DNA of 64,000 bases from Zychaea mexicana. Taxonomy: Eukaryota > Mucoromycota > Mucoromycetes > Mucorales > Lichtheimiaceae. The notes beneath the pieces are model-generated. The model saw nothing but the letters and a program-made list of their open reading frames with translations, was not told where the DNA came from and made no database searches. Shown here piece by piece: positions 13,560 through 22,940 of this stretch (position 1 is its first letter; each line of letters starts with the position of its first letter). The position numbers and the translations under genes are program-made. Location of the stretch: the NCBI RefSeq assembly GCF_025766255.1, contig NW_026516770.1:1-64000 (forward strand), in the 5' to 3' direction.

Positions 13560-13569
13560 AAACAATGGC
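13560..13569 (+). repeat. Left target-site duplication of the MULE (one-base variant)
   Basis: AAACAATGGC directly precedes the left inverted repeat. The right copy is AAACATGGC, so the left copy has one extra A. Nine base pairs is the usual MULE duplication length. Confidence 0.75.
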
Positions 13570-13692
13570 GGGCAGGTCTATTTGCACACCCCCTCATGCA
13601 CACCCCCAGTCACACCCAGGTAGGATTTCCGTTACACACACCCCGCTGACATTTCTTTCGTGCACACCCCCTCACACCCTTTTGACTGAAAA
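13570..13692 (+). repeat. MULE left terminal inverted repeat, 123 bp
   Basis: Begins GGGCAGGTCTATTTGCAC and is rich in CACACCCC-type motifs. It pairs perfectly with 17228-17350; the match stops after GACTGAAAA. Confidence 0.92.
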
Positions 13693-13842
13693 GAATTGGC
13701 AGAATGCATAAAGAAAATTGATACAGGATTCGTCTATTAGTCTAAGTATAAGGTGTTGGCAAAAAGAATTAAAAAAGAGAAAGTGACAGGGAAAGTAAGA
13801 AAGGTAGCGAAAAAGTAAGAGGATCAAGTGTCAAATAGCTGA

Positions 13843-14559
13843 TTAATTATTTCGGTTACAGGTGGTTAAGTCTTCGCCCTCAGAATCAGATGCGTGAATG
13901 GGATGCACTTCTTCGTCATTGGGAATCGTGAAATCGGAAAACGGTCGAATAGACCGTTCAAAAGAATCTTCAAAAAGGGGATACCAAGGATCATCGCGAA
14001 TGCTTTTGTGTGGTCCGCGACCCTCAGGGAATATTTCAGGCCACTGGATAGCTGCGTCGTTTTTGGTCATAACGAGTATGAAGTGGTTGCCAATAAGCTG
14101 GAGGACGATCGGGTGGGTGCGCTTGGCGTGTACTGGGTTGGTTGTTAAAGGGAAGAAAATGTGCGATTGTGCGCCATCTATAACAATTGGCGTTTCGAAC
14201 GTATCAGTGGCAATTTGACTGCATTCAGGCGAGACGAACCATTCACTTGAATATGGATCGAGTACTTTTAGTAAACGACCCTTGTCATAGTATTGGTAAA
14301 GCATATTGGCGTTGGAGAGGTACTGATCGAGCATCTTGGTCTTGACATCGACGTATCGCTCCTCTGTGTTATACAGCTCAAAAGCTAAGGCCCGAAAGCC
14401 ACAGTTACCGTCTGGCATGGGATTATGCACCAATTCAACAGCTGGTGGAGGAATCCATTTGCAAACAAGGTTGAGGTTAGGTACAAAGCGAATTTTTGAA
14501 GGAGGAGGGATGGTAAGTGCCATGTTGTTTGCTTCATTTGTTGTTGTTGCTGGCTCCAT
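13843..14559 (-). CDS. OTU-like cysteine protease encoded inside the MULE
   Basis: This 238-residue ORF starts at an ATG at 14559. Around residues 43-57 it has MPDGNCGFRALAFELY, the OTU catalytic signature in which Asp and Cys flank the active-site loop (D-G-N-C-x-F-R). Near the middle is HIFFPLTTN. Further on, IVLQLIGNHFILVM provides a candidate catalytic His in the usual N-H-F/Y setting. OTU proteins remove ubiquitin or ubiquitin-like modifiers; what a transposon uses it for is unknown. It sits downstream of the transposase pieces on the same strand and may be co-transcribed or spliced to them. Its frame is intact, unlike the transposase. Confidence 0.8.
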   Translation of the reverse strand: MEPATTTNEANNMALTIPPPSKIRFVPNLNLVCKWIPPPAVELVHNPMPDGNCGFRALAFELYNTEERYVDVKTKMLDQYLSNANMLYQYYDKGRLLKVLDPYSSEWFVSPECSQIATDTFETPIVIDGAQSHIFFPLTTNPVHAKRTHPIVLQLIGNHFILVMTKNDAAIQWPEIFPEGRGPHKSIRDDPWYPLFEDSFERSIRPFSDFTIPNDEEVHPIHASDSEGEDLTTCNRNN

Positions 14560-14611
14560 CTTTCCGTTCCTATAGATATTAAATTTTAAATAAAAGAATT
14601 AGCTATACATC

Positions 14612-16902
14612 TTAATGCATAAAACTTAAACATATTGCTGCAGCATCACGACCAATGCCGGTGTTTGCTTTCTTTCGGCTTTGAGAGTCTTGATTCTCTA
14701 AAGCGATCAGCTCACGCTTGTTACTGCTGCTTTGTGGTTTTTGGGTGCTTTTGGGGATTGATTTTGGCTGCTGAAGCTGCTCAACGTCGATGAACATATC
14801 ATCATTGATAAATTGTAGGTGCGCGAGGAGAGTTGCACGTTGTTGTTTATCTGGAAAGCGGTGTACAAGATTGTTGAGGCGTGTGAGCTCTCCTTCGATT
14901 TGCGATTCCAGGCTTGGGGCTGTAAATGAACCAGTCATCGCCAAAATGTTGCTATTGCTTTTGCTTGTTGTGTTTGGTTCTCCTTCTCCTAATAACAACA
15001 AAAATCAGCTACTGTACGTTACAAATATAACAGCTTTTACATAACAGCCATGACTACCTTGAGATGCCGTTTTCTCAGGATAAAGGTGCCAGCATCTAGG
15101 AATTAAGCTTAAGGGGATTTCACCCTGTGATGGAAGCACATGGCAGCACGGAATATCATAATGATACTTGATTGCACAATGGCAGTGATCAGTCTTTAAC
15201 GGATTATTGACTGTTAGCTCGTCACGGATGGTGTAGAAAGCGAACTTGGAAATTTTACGTTCCAAAGCTGCCAAACGCTGCTTTTGCTGTGGTGGGATAT
15301 GCGAGTTTCCGCCAAAACTTTCCTTGTCGATCTGGCGCTTCCAATTCAAGTTCTAATATAAGGAAGAAAGCATGTAAGAGCCGCGTCACTAACGGATCAA
15401 TATAATTACTATAAGAGATAAACCTTCAATCGATAAAACTCGTCAATTTGCGTAAAGGCAGTTAGGAGATTGCCACTTGAGGACATGATTGCCTTTTTCA
15501 TGTTGGCATGCGTCCCTTCGACTCTATTTGTGCTGTCATTTCCGAAATGCTTTACATAAGTGAGGCGATTGCCTACCCACTTGTCTTTTGAAGCAAGCTT
15601 TCTGTATACCGAAAAAACATGTTTAAGTCCAAGTATCATGTGGTCAAAAAATCCGTGCTTATTCAATTTTACACACCTTTGCAAATAGTCCATGACAACG
15701 TCGGGTCTTTTTGCTTTTTGAGCAGCCTCCTCATATATCTTCATTGCCTTTTCTTCGAGCTTCTCGTTCGAAATCGTGGATCGCATATCGTCGAACTTGT
15801 CTTGATACTCACTAGCCATTAAATAATTGATAGCTTTCTCGAGTTCCTCGTAATGGTCCTTGACATCAAAAAGCTTGCGTAGGTTGACCCTGAAGTTGCG
15901 TCGTATATGGATCTTGCATAGGATCTTCTTCGCCGTTGGAAAAACGCGGTCGAGAGCACCGGTCAAAGCAGTTTCGCTGTCTATTACAAACACACCAGGG
16001 GACGAAACCTGATCAAGTGGCCAAACGACAGTTTGAAGCTTGCGAATCACCCAATCGTAGCTGTCATTGTTTTCTCTGATACCCAGCAGCCAGCAATGCA
16101 GAAAGTCATCAATTGGGGATATCCAATATTGCCAGTTCCAACAATGTTGATAAATGGCAACCGGTGCTTGTTTGTCTTGTAAGTGGCGTCCAAGGTAACA
16201 ACGTCCGGGAATTGGCGAGCGAGTGCGATTGCCGATCTGTGCGCAAAGAAGAGAGACTGCAAAAAGCGTTTGTCGCCTTCTTGTTTTGCTTTCCATTGGA
16301 CTTCGTACTCGTCTTCTTGAAGCTTTTTGATTAGCTGGAACATTGCATGATCTGGGTCGTTGTTGAAGATGCGCTGACGAAGGTTGGTGATGTCCTTAGG
16401 ATGAGCAATCTTGTTCTTGCTGGCAAGATAAGACAATACAGCTTTGTTGGTTGCATGCGCCTGTACCATCTTCATAACGACCTCCTCATCGTGATCGAGT
16501 TTGCATAGGGTACGACGAAAGCTCGTTTCCCAGCTCCTGGTTATGACCGCCATCATAGAAAGAGACTATGTGTCATTGGTTGCTGGTCTGGTTCAAAGGA
16601 CGAAGGATCATTTCGAATTTGCAACCAAACCGCTGAGAGTCCCTTTGACGAGTGTCGATCTTTTTACCCTTGGATGATGCAATGGCCGTGCCCTCGTCAT
16701 CTACAATAACCATTTGTCTTGTCGTGGTCTTCTGCTCTTCACATACGCCCTTGTTGACTAGCTCACCATAATGCTTGCAAGCAATCTGGAGCTTCCTCTT
16801 ATTTCCCGTCTTATTACTTCTAATAGTACGCAACGAGACACCATTTTCTTTGCCCCATACAGTACATAGCAGGCAGTCTTTGCGGCATCGAATCCATCCC
16901 AT
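14612..16902 (-). pseudogene. MULE transposase (FAR1 - DDE - SWIM), broken by stop and frameshifts
   Basis: Read on the minus strand, 16902-16573 is a FAR1-type DNA-binding region (RFGCKFEMILRPLNQTSNQ). It ends at a TGA (16575-16573), probably replacing the Trp before HIVSFYDGGHN. The frame then shifts near 16500 into 16556-16047, which has the first catalytic Asp in FPDVVTLDATYKT. Another shift near 16090 leads to SYDWVIRKLQ, VIDSETALTGAL (second Asp) and CKIHIRRNF (C/H motif). An intron (about 15422-15356) joins EFYRLK to NLNWKR. A SWIM zinc finger follows (CHC...CCH, near 15190-15130), then a second intron (about 15057-14992) and a charged tail. With one stop and two shifts the protein cannot be made as a single chain. 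Confidence 0.88.
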
Positions 16903-17227
16903 GTAGTGCTAAGTTCTTATGGAATTGAGGTCATTGTTTTTGACATTGCGTTTAAATGAGCAGTAATGAGGTAGGTAGAAATTTTAATAAATAAAAGCGC
17001 GTTTGTATCACATCAAATGTTCCTGGATTTTTACATAATAAAACGGTCCGTCCTATGTATACCCATATACAATGATGATAGGTAAAGAGGTGTTTCGTAT
17101 ATATTTCTATCTAAGCATATACTTTATGCTGGATCATTTCTTTATTGCAAGTTCGCATAGCTTCAGGAATAAGCTGCGTTACTGTAACTTTAATAAAGGA
17201 TGTGCATGACCAAAATATTTTGCACAA

Positions 17228-17350
17228 TTTTCAGTCAAAAGGGTGTGAGGGGGTGTGCACGAAAGAAATGTCAGCGGGGTGTGTGTAACGGAAATCCTAC
17301 CTGGGTGTGACTGGGGGTGTGCATGAGGGGGTGTGCAAATAGACCTGCCC
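17228..17350 (-). repeat. MULE right terminal inverted repeat, 123 bp
   Basis: Reverse complement of 13570-13692 with no mismatch that I can find. Confidence 0.92.
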
Positions 17351-17359
17351 AAACATGGC
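17351..17359 (+). repeat. Right target-site duplication of the MULE
   Basis: AAACATGGC. It doubles as hAT coding sequence (codons for N-M-A), which fixes the insertion point in the hAT gene. Confidence 0.8.
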
Positions 17360-17742
17360 TGCAAAATATTTGGCGGTCCCAGTCACTTCCACACCATTGG
17401 AACGTTGCTTTTCCCAAACTCGACTTCTCCTGCCGTGCACACGAAACCGCCTCCAACCGCACACCATCGAAATGCTAATGCTTTTGGATTCGTGGTGCTC
17501 CTTCGACTTTCACGATTAAAACGTTTCCGTCTCTTCGTTCCTGTATCTCCTTTCCGCACCTCTATTTTGTACCTCTTTTCCCTAGTTCTTTTTTCTTTTC
17601 CTGCTTTCTTTTTCTGCTTTTTTATTTATTTTCTCTTCTTTACTATTTTTCCCTCCCTTCTGCTTTTGCAGGGTTTGTTAAGCTCTTAAATAAAGTATGG
17701 CTTGCAAATGCACTACTTCTTGGTCATTTTGGAATAACATCG

Positions 17743-18733
17743 TTGGTAAATTCCATTTTAGCCCATTCTATACTAATTACCAAAATCGCTAATTGCAATC
17801 TCTGCCTCTCAGTTCTTTGGTCCTACGTATACAGAACCGGTTCGGTTCCGGTTCGGTTCGGTTCCGGTTCTACGGTTCTGATACGGATCCCTAACACCAG
17901 CTGTGGGTTGTCCTTACAAGAGGTTAGTGCTCAAGCTGTTTAGATAGTAGTATACATTGTATATTGAAATGTAAACTAAGATGTGATTTGAACAGCCCCA
18001 CTCCTCAGGCCAAGAAGAAGAGGAGTCTGTGGTAGAAACAGATGAAGCCAGTGGCCCAGACACTATAGAAACAGCACAGGCTGTTGTGGCGGACCCGGGG
18101 CTTCTCACATGGATGCGTGAAAACGATGTTCGCGAGGGGTCATCCTTAGTGGTGCAAGGGCGCCTCACAATCAAGAATTATCTGAACAGACGGGGCGCAT
18201 GGGCACCAAGTTACTCAATAACAGCAGAGAAATTGGCACTAGCGGTCAATGTCGGTTTCGTGGTAGACCGCGTGGTCGAGGGTGAGCGGCCAGTGAACCG
18301 CAATGCGACGGTCGAATCGACGCGCCAGCGTTTGTTTGCCGATAAGGTACTGCGCCAGGACTTCAGCGATGAGTTCATTGCTGAAATCCGCCAAGGGCAA
18401 ACGGCGGCACACGACCAGGTCTTTGTCCGGCAATTCCAGGAGCACTTCCCACGTAGTGCTCTTGGGTTGGAGAATTCTGCGGTTTTGGCGCTTGCAGAGT
18501 CGTTCTCCAGCAGCCACCGCAAAATGCTTTTGTTCGGTGAACCTGCCCGAATGACGCCGCAAGTTCTCCGGACGGTGCTCGTCAACTCGCCGGTCCTCTT
18601 TGAGCAAGGTCACCTCACGCAGACAATGCTGATAGCGTTTTTAGACGCTATGTTTTTCAGCATTGCGCAGAGCGCATCCGAGTCCACGAGCGCATCTACA
18701 GCAACAGACGATGTAGTAATGCGTACGGCATAG
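17743..18733 (+). CDS. Unrecognised ORF 1 of three-gene cluster
   Basis: The supported part is an exon from 17996 to 18733 encoding an acidic start (HSSGQEEEESVVETDE) and then a mostly helical domain of about 200 residues (GAWAPSYSITAEKLALAVN, VLRQDFSDEFIAEIRQG). It ends in an S/T-rich tail. I recognise no family. A canonical intron (17935-17995) joins it in phase to TSCGLSLQE, and that frame stays open leftward through the hAT terminus to an ATG at 17743. The first coding exon may thus lie partly inside the transposon end, or the original start may have been displaced by it. By eye the exon is richer in G and C than flanking DNA. It lies 160 nt upstream of the next ORF on the same strand. 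Identity unknown; reality as a gene is likely. Confidence 0.6.
17837..17893 (-). repeat. hAT right terminus with GGTTCGG subterminal array
   Basis: Alternating GGTTCGGTTCC units ending ...GATACGGATCCCTA. Read inward, the end is TAGGGATCCGTA, matching the left terminus at 11 of 12 positions. Confidence 0.75.
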
Positions 18734-18822
18734 TGCGCTTTGCAGTGTCAAGTTTTTTTTTCCGCCTTGGTTTTTTCTTGCCACCCCTACCATCTCTTTT
18801 CTTCACTCCCTCACAGCACACA

Positions 18823-18828
18823 TATAAA
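18823..18828 (+). promoter_or_regulatory. TATA box of ORF 2
   Basis: TATAAA, 66 nt upstream of the ATG at 18894, followed by a long CT-rich tract typical of fungal promoters and leaders. Confidence 0.5.
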
Positions 18829-18893
18829 ATAGTATATCTCTTTCTTTGTCTTTGTCTTTCTTTTTGTCTTTATTTCGGTTTTACAAATAAACT

Positions 18894-19622
18894 ATGACAC
18901 ACAACATTTTCTTCCGTAAAACCAATGTAGTGTTTGGCACTGAGGCATACTTGCCAGGTGGTACGACCGGAAGCTTATTGTCGTGGGTAACTCGCACACC
19001 TGACACTGTAATTGATGGTCAAGCTATAGTCGATGGGTAAGTCGTCAAATATTAGCCACAAAGTACATTTTAGAATAACAGTATCTACAGTAAACCGTGT
19101 ATGATCAAGTGCAAAATACCTGCATCCTTGTGCAATCGGCAGAACTTCGACGTAGAGAACGACACAGCAATTTACGCAGCAACTGTCCAAGGGGTTTTTA
19201 CTTCGTATATTCCTTGCGAAGGGCACAACACACACCACCCAGCTCTAAATTTCCCAGGGCGTGTGTCGCAAGCAACCGACGTGCACAGACCAACTGCTGT
19301 TCCGGCCCAACTTATGCCACGGTTTGTGTCTACTCAGCTGTCAGAGGCACTCCCTCAAGTAGCTCCAGTGCCCGAACAACAGCACACTGTCACAAGAATT
19401 CGCGTTCGCGTAGGAGGAGGGCAAACGAACCTCACAGAAACGAGGGCTGGCCAAAAACGCCATGCAGTAGACTCTACTGTGGAGCCCAAGCTCCCACGTG
19501 TAGGTGTCGACAACCCCACCGACACCATTATTAGTGCAGAAATTGTAGACGACGAAATGCTCGGTGCAAACGATCTTCCACCACATTTGTTTGAGCCCCT
19601 AGAGCAATCTCAATGGTTTTAA
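18894..19622 (+). CDS. Unrecognised ORF 2 of three-gene cluster
   Basis: Two exons (18894-19036 and 19091-19622, intron 54 nt, GTAAGT...CTACAG) give 224 residues with an exact codon total. The first ~90 residues look beta-rich (SLLSWVTRTPDTVIDGQAIV, then a CMIKCKIPAS strand and YAATVQGVF). The rest is a flexible P/Q/T-rich region with one basic patch. The C-terminus is acidic and ends in EPLEQSQWF. A small beta domain, a disordered linker and an acidic tail with terminal aromatics is the general form of single-stranded-DNA-binding proteins, but I see no sequence match; that idea is speculation. The intron shows the gene is expressed from a nuclear context. Confidence 0.6.
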
Positions 19623-19690
19623 AGTAAAAATTGTTAATTTTTCTTTTTCTACATTTTTTCTCTCTTACAACTTTCTTTCCAATCATCTCT

Positions 19691-20227
19691 ATGCCTCCTT
19701 TTGTACTTAGCGGACAAAGACGTAACTCCGTCGAACGGTTTACTGCATTCACTAACAGTTTACCCGTTTTCCACTGCTCTGTGTGCTGTGTGCTAATGTA
19801 CCAAACTGAAACAGTGTTTGTTGCATCACCAGAGTCAGAAACTAGTGTTCCTTGTACAACATGGGGTGTAGCACCGATCATTTACGAAGAGGGCCATTTC
19901 GCAGTCTGCAGTAACCACAGCACAGAGGAAACGGTGTGGTCAAATCCCCACGGATTTCCCGCTCTAGTAGACAGCACTACAAACACGTTAAACTACCGTG
20001 AATTGTCGTGCTTGTCCCCGATAAAACTGCTTTGCACGATCGGATGCAACTCGTCCGTCAACCGCTCGGTAATGGGCCACTACCAATTAAACGGAAACGT
20101 CTCCGGACGGTATAATTACGATTTTTCCGGATACGTCTTTGCAGGCACTCTCGAAATTAGCTACACAGTCGAAGAGCATGATTCAGGCTTTATACGTACT
20201 GACCAACCCTTGATCGAACTACTATAA
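19691..20227 (+). CDS. Unrecognised ORF 3 of three-gene cluster
   Basis: An intronless frame of 178 residues from the ATG at 19691, preceded by a CT-rich leader like that of ORF 2 and only 68 nt after the ORF 2 stop. It is cysteine-containing and looks beta-rich throughout (VFVASPESETSV, YEEGHFAVCSNHSTEE, YVFAGTLEISYTVEE), with no signal peptide or membrane segment. The penultimate strand pattern G-T-L-E-I-S-Y-T-V resembles the last strand of single jelly-roll capsid folds, which is suggestive only. The last ~14 codons and the 3' flank recur as a diverged copy at 63179-63397, so this gene or its 3' end belongs to a repeated unit. Function unknown. Confidence 0.6.
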   Translation: MPPFVLSGQRRNSVERFTAFTNSLPVFHCSVCCVLMYQTETVFVASPESETSVPCTTWGVAPIIYEEGHFAVCSNHSTEETVWSNPHGFPALVDSTTNTLNYRELSCLSPIKLLCTIGCNSSVNRSVMGHYQLNGNVSGRYNYDFSGYVFAGTLEISYTVEEHDSGFIRTDQPLIELL

Positions 20228-20395
20228 CAATTCTACCCCCCCCATGCAACAGAGGGATTGACCCGCTAATAAGCTAAATCACCTCGCCTTTACTAAGCTT
20301 AAAATTTGATCCGACAGAGGAAGAGTGCTTACAAATCACGCACACATACACACACAAAAGAAAAGAAAACCTGCGATAACAGCTTCGAATTCTTC
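20190..20395 (+). repeat. Repeated segment: end of ORF 3 plus 3' flank
   Basis: This stretch aligns, with scattered substitutions and small gaps, to the reverse complement of 63179-63397. It includes shared ATACGTACTGACCA, the C-run with ATGCAACAGAGGGATTGA, and CTGCGATAAC at the far end. Confidence 0.8.
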
Positions 20396-22845
20396 TTCAT
20401 CGAACGTGCTTCCAAAACAGAGGGACGCAACGAAACGTCGTATGCCATGCAAAAAAATTAGTATGGGAGTTCATCAATTTGAATCGTATGCTCGCTTATT
20501 TGTCGATGACGAAAATGTTCGCCTTTCATATTTTGTTCCTGAATGTATAAGTTGTTACATAGTAGATACTTAGTGGGAGCTCCTTCACACAATTAGAGGA
20601 GGCTTTAAATATAAATGTGAAGGGCTCACAGCATCAGCACTAATTATACACGATCATAATAAGCACGATACTATGGAATATTGATGGGTATATGTATTTA
20701 ATCACTTTCTCGCTCTCGAGCATATATCCACCTTTTGAAAGATACCCCTGACCCCACACTATGCATCATATTGTTGTTATGGAAAGACGTCATATTAAAT
20801 ATGCCAAACAGGAAAGCCGTTGAAACCGCACAAAATTGATAGTGTGTATACCACTGAATTTTGTGGGAAAACAAAGTAGTACGTGCGAAATGATCTGCAG
20901 GAATCAACAGGTAAATAAATTGACTGCTGTGTTTGATCTGCCAAGCTTGTATACACTGCTACTGCAACAGCAGGAGAATGCTGGGAAGTGGGAATAGACC
21001 CTTTTTTTGCCTGAAAAAAACGAGAAGAGAGCTTCATTGTTCTAGTACAGAACGCGTAGATGTAATCTATATACGATGCCCGGATGATGCCTTCAAACTG
21101 TGGCATAGACATTGTGTTTATTAACATATTATGTAGAGCTTAACCCTGACATACTGTAACCTACCTTGTTGTCCCCAATACATTCGTATCAATAAACGGA
21201 CTGTTCCCCTTAGTATTGGCTTTGTAATCTACTTGTATCACTATCTGTCAGGTTACTCTCTATCATTTTCATCACAGACTTGGTGTAACTATGAGTGCAA
21301 ATTTATCTCACACCCGCAGCAATATGCTTACTGCGAGTGCAAAAACAACTCACACAAGGTGCAAGACCATTTCGCACTACTGCGGTATCCATTGGATCAA
21401 GGACCAATTAGATTAGATATAGATAGTGTATTAGAATTAGTATAAATAGACCAATATTTTGTATTGAATAATAAACAGTTCAGTTCTTTAGCTTCTCTTT
21501 CTCTTAACTTAGCTTTTCCCTTTCCTATCAAAAGGATTGTCTTTTGTGGCTCCAGACGTAATAATTCCTGGTTGTTGAACTCCCACACTTCTATTTCATC
21601 TCTTTTGCATAATACTTAGCATTTCATCCAGATTTATCAACTTTTCTTATACTATCCATCCTATTAAATGGGATTCGTAACTCTTACACAAACTAAGACG
21701 TTACAATAGTGTACAATATTAAATAGACTTAAGACGAATATACGTCTAACAATAGCTAATGCCATTGCTGCAAAGAAAATAATTTACTTCCTGCAGACGT
21801 AGTATTTTTTGTATTTGTGATTTTAATCATACATATATCTTATCGAGCAGACCAGGGCCCAGATATATAAGCGTAAATATCAATGACTATCTATCCCGCA
21901 AAACACCTATAATAAGACAGTAGGGTAAGTAAAAGTACACCAAGGCAGCAAAAAAAAAAACCGGAATGAACTTGTTGAAACGTCGGGCATACGCCAAGTG
22001 ATTAATGACGAATTTTAAAGAAAGGTCCGTGCACTCAGGCATTGGTAGCTGCTTGACGACAGGTGTGTTGCCGAGGGGAGGGAAGATATCGTTTCTGTCT
22101 CTACGAGAAAGTTTGGGGAAAAGGACCTTCAAGATAGGCCAACGAAGACTGTGCGTGAGAAACGTTGAAAAGGCTAGACGACGACCGGCCCTTAAAAGGC
22201 TGACATAAACCGAAGGCTACACAATAAGATTGGTGATCTGCCAGGCATAAGCACACACTACCAAGCAGCTGCACCGGACAAGGAACTTGGAGAAGGCTCT
22301 GTTTTTTTTTGGTGGGGGGACGGAAACAGGTGCGAATGTTTAGGTTGTGCACGTACTCCCCGGAAAATAAGATCTTGGATGTCTGGCGAACAAGAAAAGT
22401 GGAACGTTGGATGACGAGAGGGCGAGGGTAGGTTGTTGTGGGACCATGAAAACAAGACACCGAGGGAACTTTGCCCGTATAGACTCTTTTCTCACACAGG
22501 AGGAGCAGTAGTAGTTCTGGAAGAAGACAAGACGACGAGGTGATAAAGTAGATGAGGGCAAAAGATCGATAACGGAAGAGATGGAGCAACCTGACGGGCG
22601 ATATTCGTTGATAATAACAAAACAAAACAAACGCACAGAAATGGGGATTTCGCCACTGTAAAAAGACGAGTTTTTGTGTGCGTGTGTGTGTGGAGGGGGC
22701 CAGTATAGCAAAGTGAACATACAAGGATTACCGATGGAACTGAACACGAAAAGAACAAATCCGGTAATTTGCATTGGACATGAGAGAAAGATGAATGACT
22801 GGGGACGGCAACAGCAGCAACAGCAGCAGCAGCAGCAGAAGATGG
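20396..22845. other. Gene-poor region upstream of the lectin gene
   Basis: Only short frames without domains (for example 21233-21445). Long minus-strand frames at 22101-22981 are C/L/S-rich and run antisense across the lectin promoter; I do not consider them genes. A CAG repeat lies at about 22808-22838. Confidence 0.5.
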
Positions 22846-22853
22846 TATATAAA
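22846..22853 (+). promoter_or_regulatory. TATA box of the lectin-like gene
   Basis: TATATAAA, about 90 nt before the ATG at 22941 and just after a CAG-repeat tract. Confidence 0.5.
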
Positions 22854-22940
22854 TCAAAAGGCCCATGATGGATGATTCCAGCCTTTTCTCCTCTTCCTTT
22901 TCTTCCCACTCCCCTTCCTGCTACACTGCAATTCATAACG

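Larger units (their letters stand above)
13570..17350 (-). mobile_element. Mutator-like (MULE) DNA transposon, 3,781 bp, with OTU protease cargo
   Basis: Both ends carry a 123-bp inverted repeat that is identical base for base when compared by eye. The flanks carry a 9-bp target duplication differing by one inserted A. All element genes read on the minus strand: a FAR1/MULE/SWIM transposase in pieces (16902-14612) and then an OTU-like cysteine protease ORF (14559-13843). It is inserted in the hAT transposase between WKSQPQWPN and MAAKYLAVP; joining the flanks restores a continuous hAT dimerisation domain. It is therefore younger than the hAT element. Identical repeats suggest recent movement, although the transposase is damaged. 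Confidence 0.92.
10997..17519 (+). pseudogene. hAT transposase (BED finger, DDE, C-terminal dimerisation), broken
   Basis: From the ATG at 10997 the first exon (to 11515) encodes an acidic leader and a BED zinc finger (CLVGKC...HLNKVH). Exon 2 (11583-11926) encodes the first catalytic region (ISCTLDGWTSPYNDAFLSVT, TTDNASN). Exon 3 (12007-12258) has PCLGHVLNLAVQD, and exon 4 from 12346 has LDVATRWNSTYDML. Further along come YYCKVDDTDVYAVAKALDP and the dimerisation region, whose last part (AAKYLAVPVTSTPLERCFSQ) lies beyond the inserted MULE at 17355-17519. In-frame stops at 11883 (TAG) and 13303 (TAA), a doubtful frame near 12720-13170 and the 3.8-kb insertion make it non-functional. Family assignment is firm. 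Confidence 0.9.
9504..17893 (+). mobile_element. Degenerate hAT-family DNA transposon containing a nested MULE
   Basis: A hAT transposase frame lies between two short terminal inverted repeats. The left end is TAGGGTTCCGTA at 9504; the right end, read inward, is TAGGGATCCGTA and finishes at 17893, an 11/12 match. Each terminus is followed inward by a dense array of GGTTCGG/GAACCG units (about 9515-9605 and 17837-17880), which look like the subterminal transposase-binding repeats typical of hAT elements. The 8-bp flanks (CTGTACAC left, ACACCAGC right) do not match, so no target-site duplication is visible. Without the inserted MULE the element would be about 4.6 kb, normal for hAT. Element boundaries are inferred from the inverted motif. 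Confidence 0.7.
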
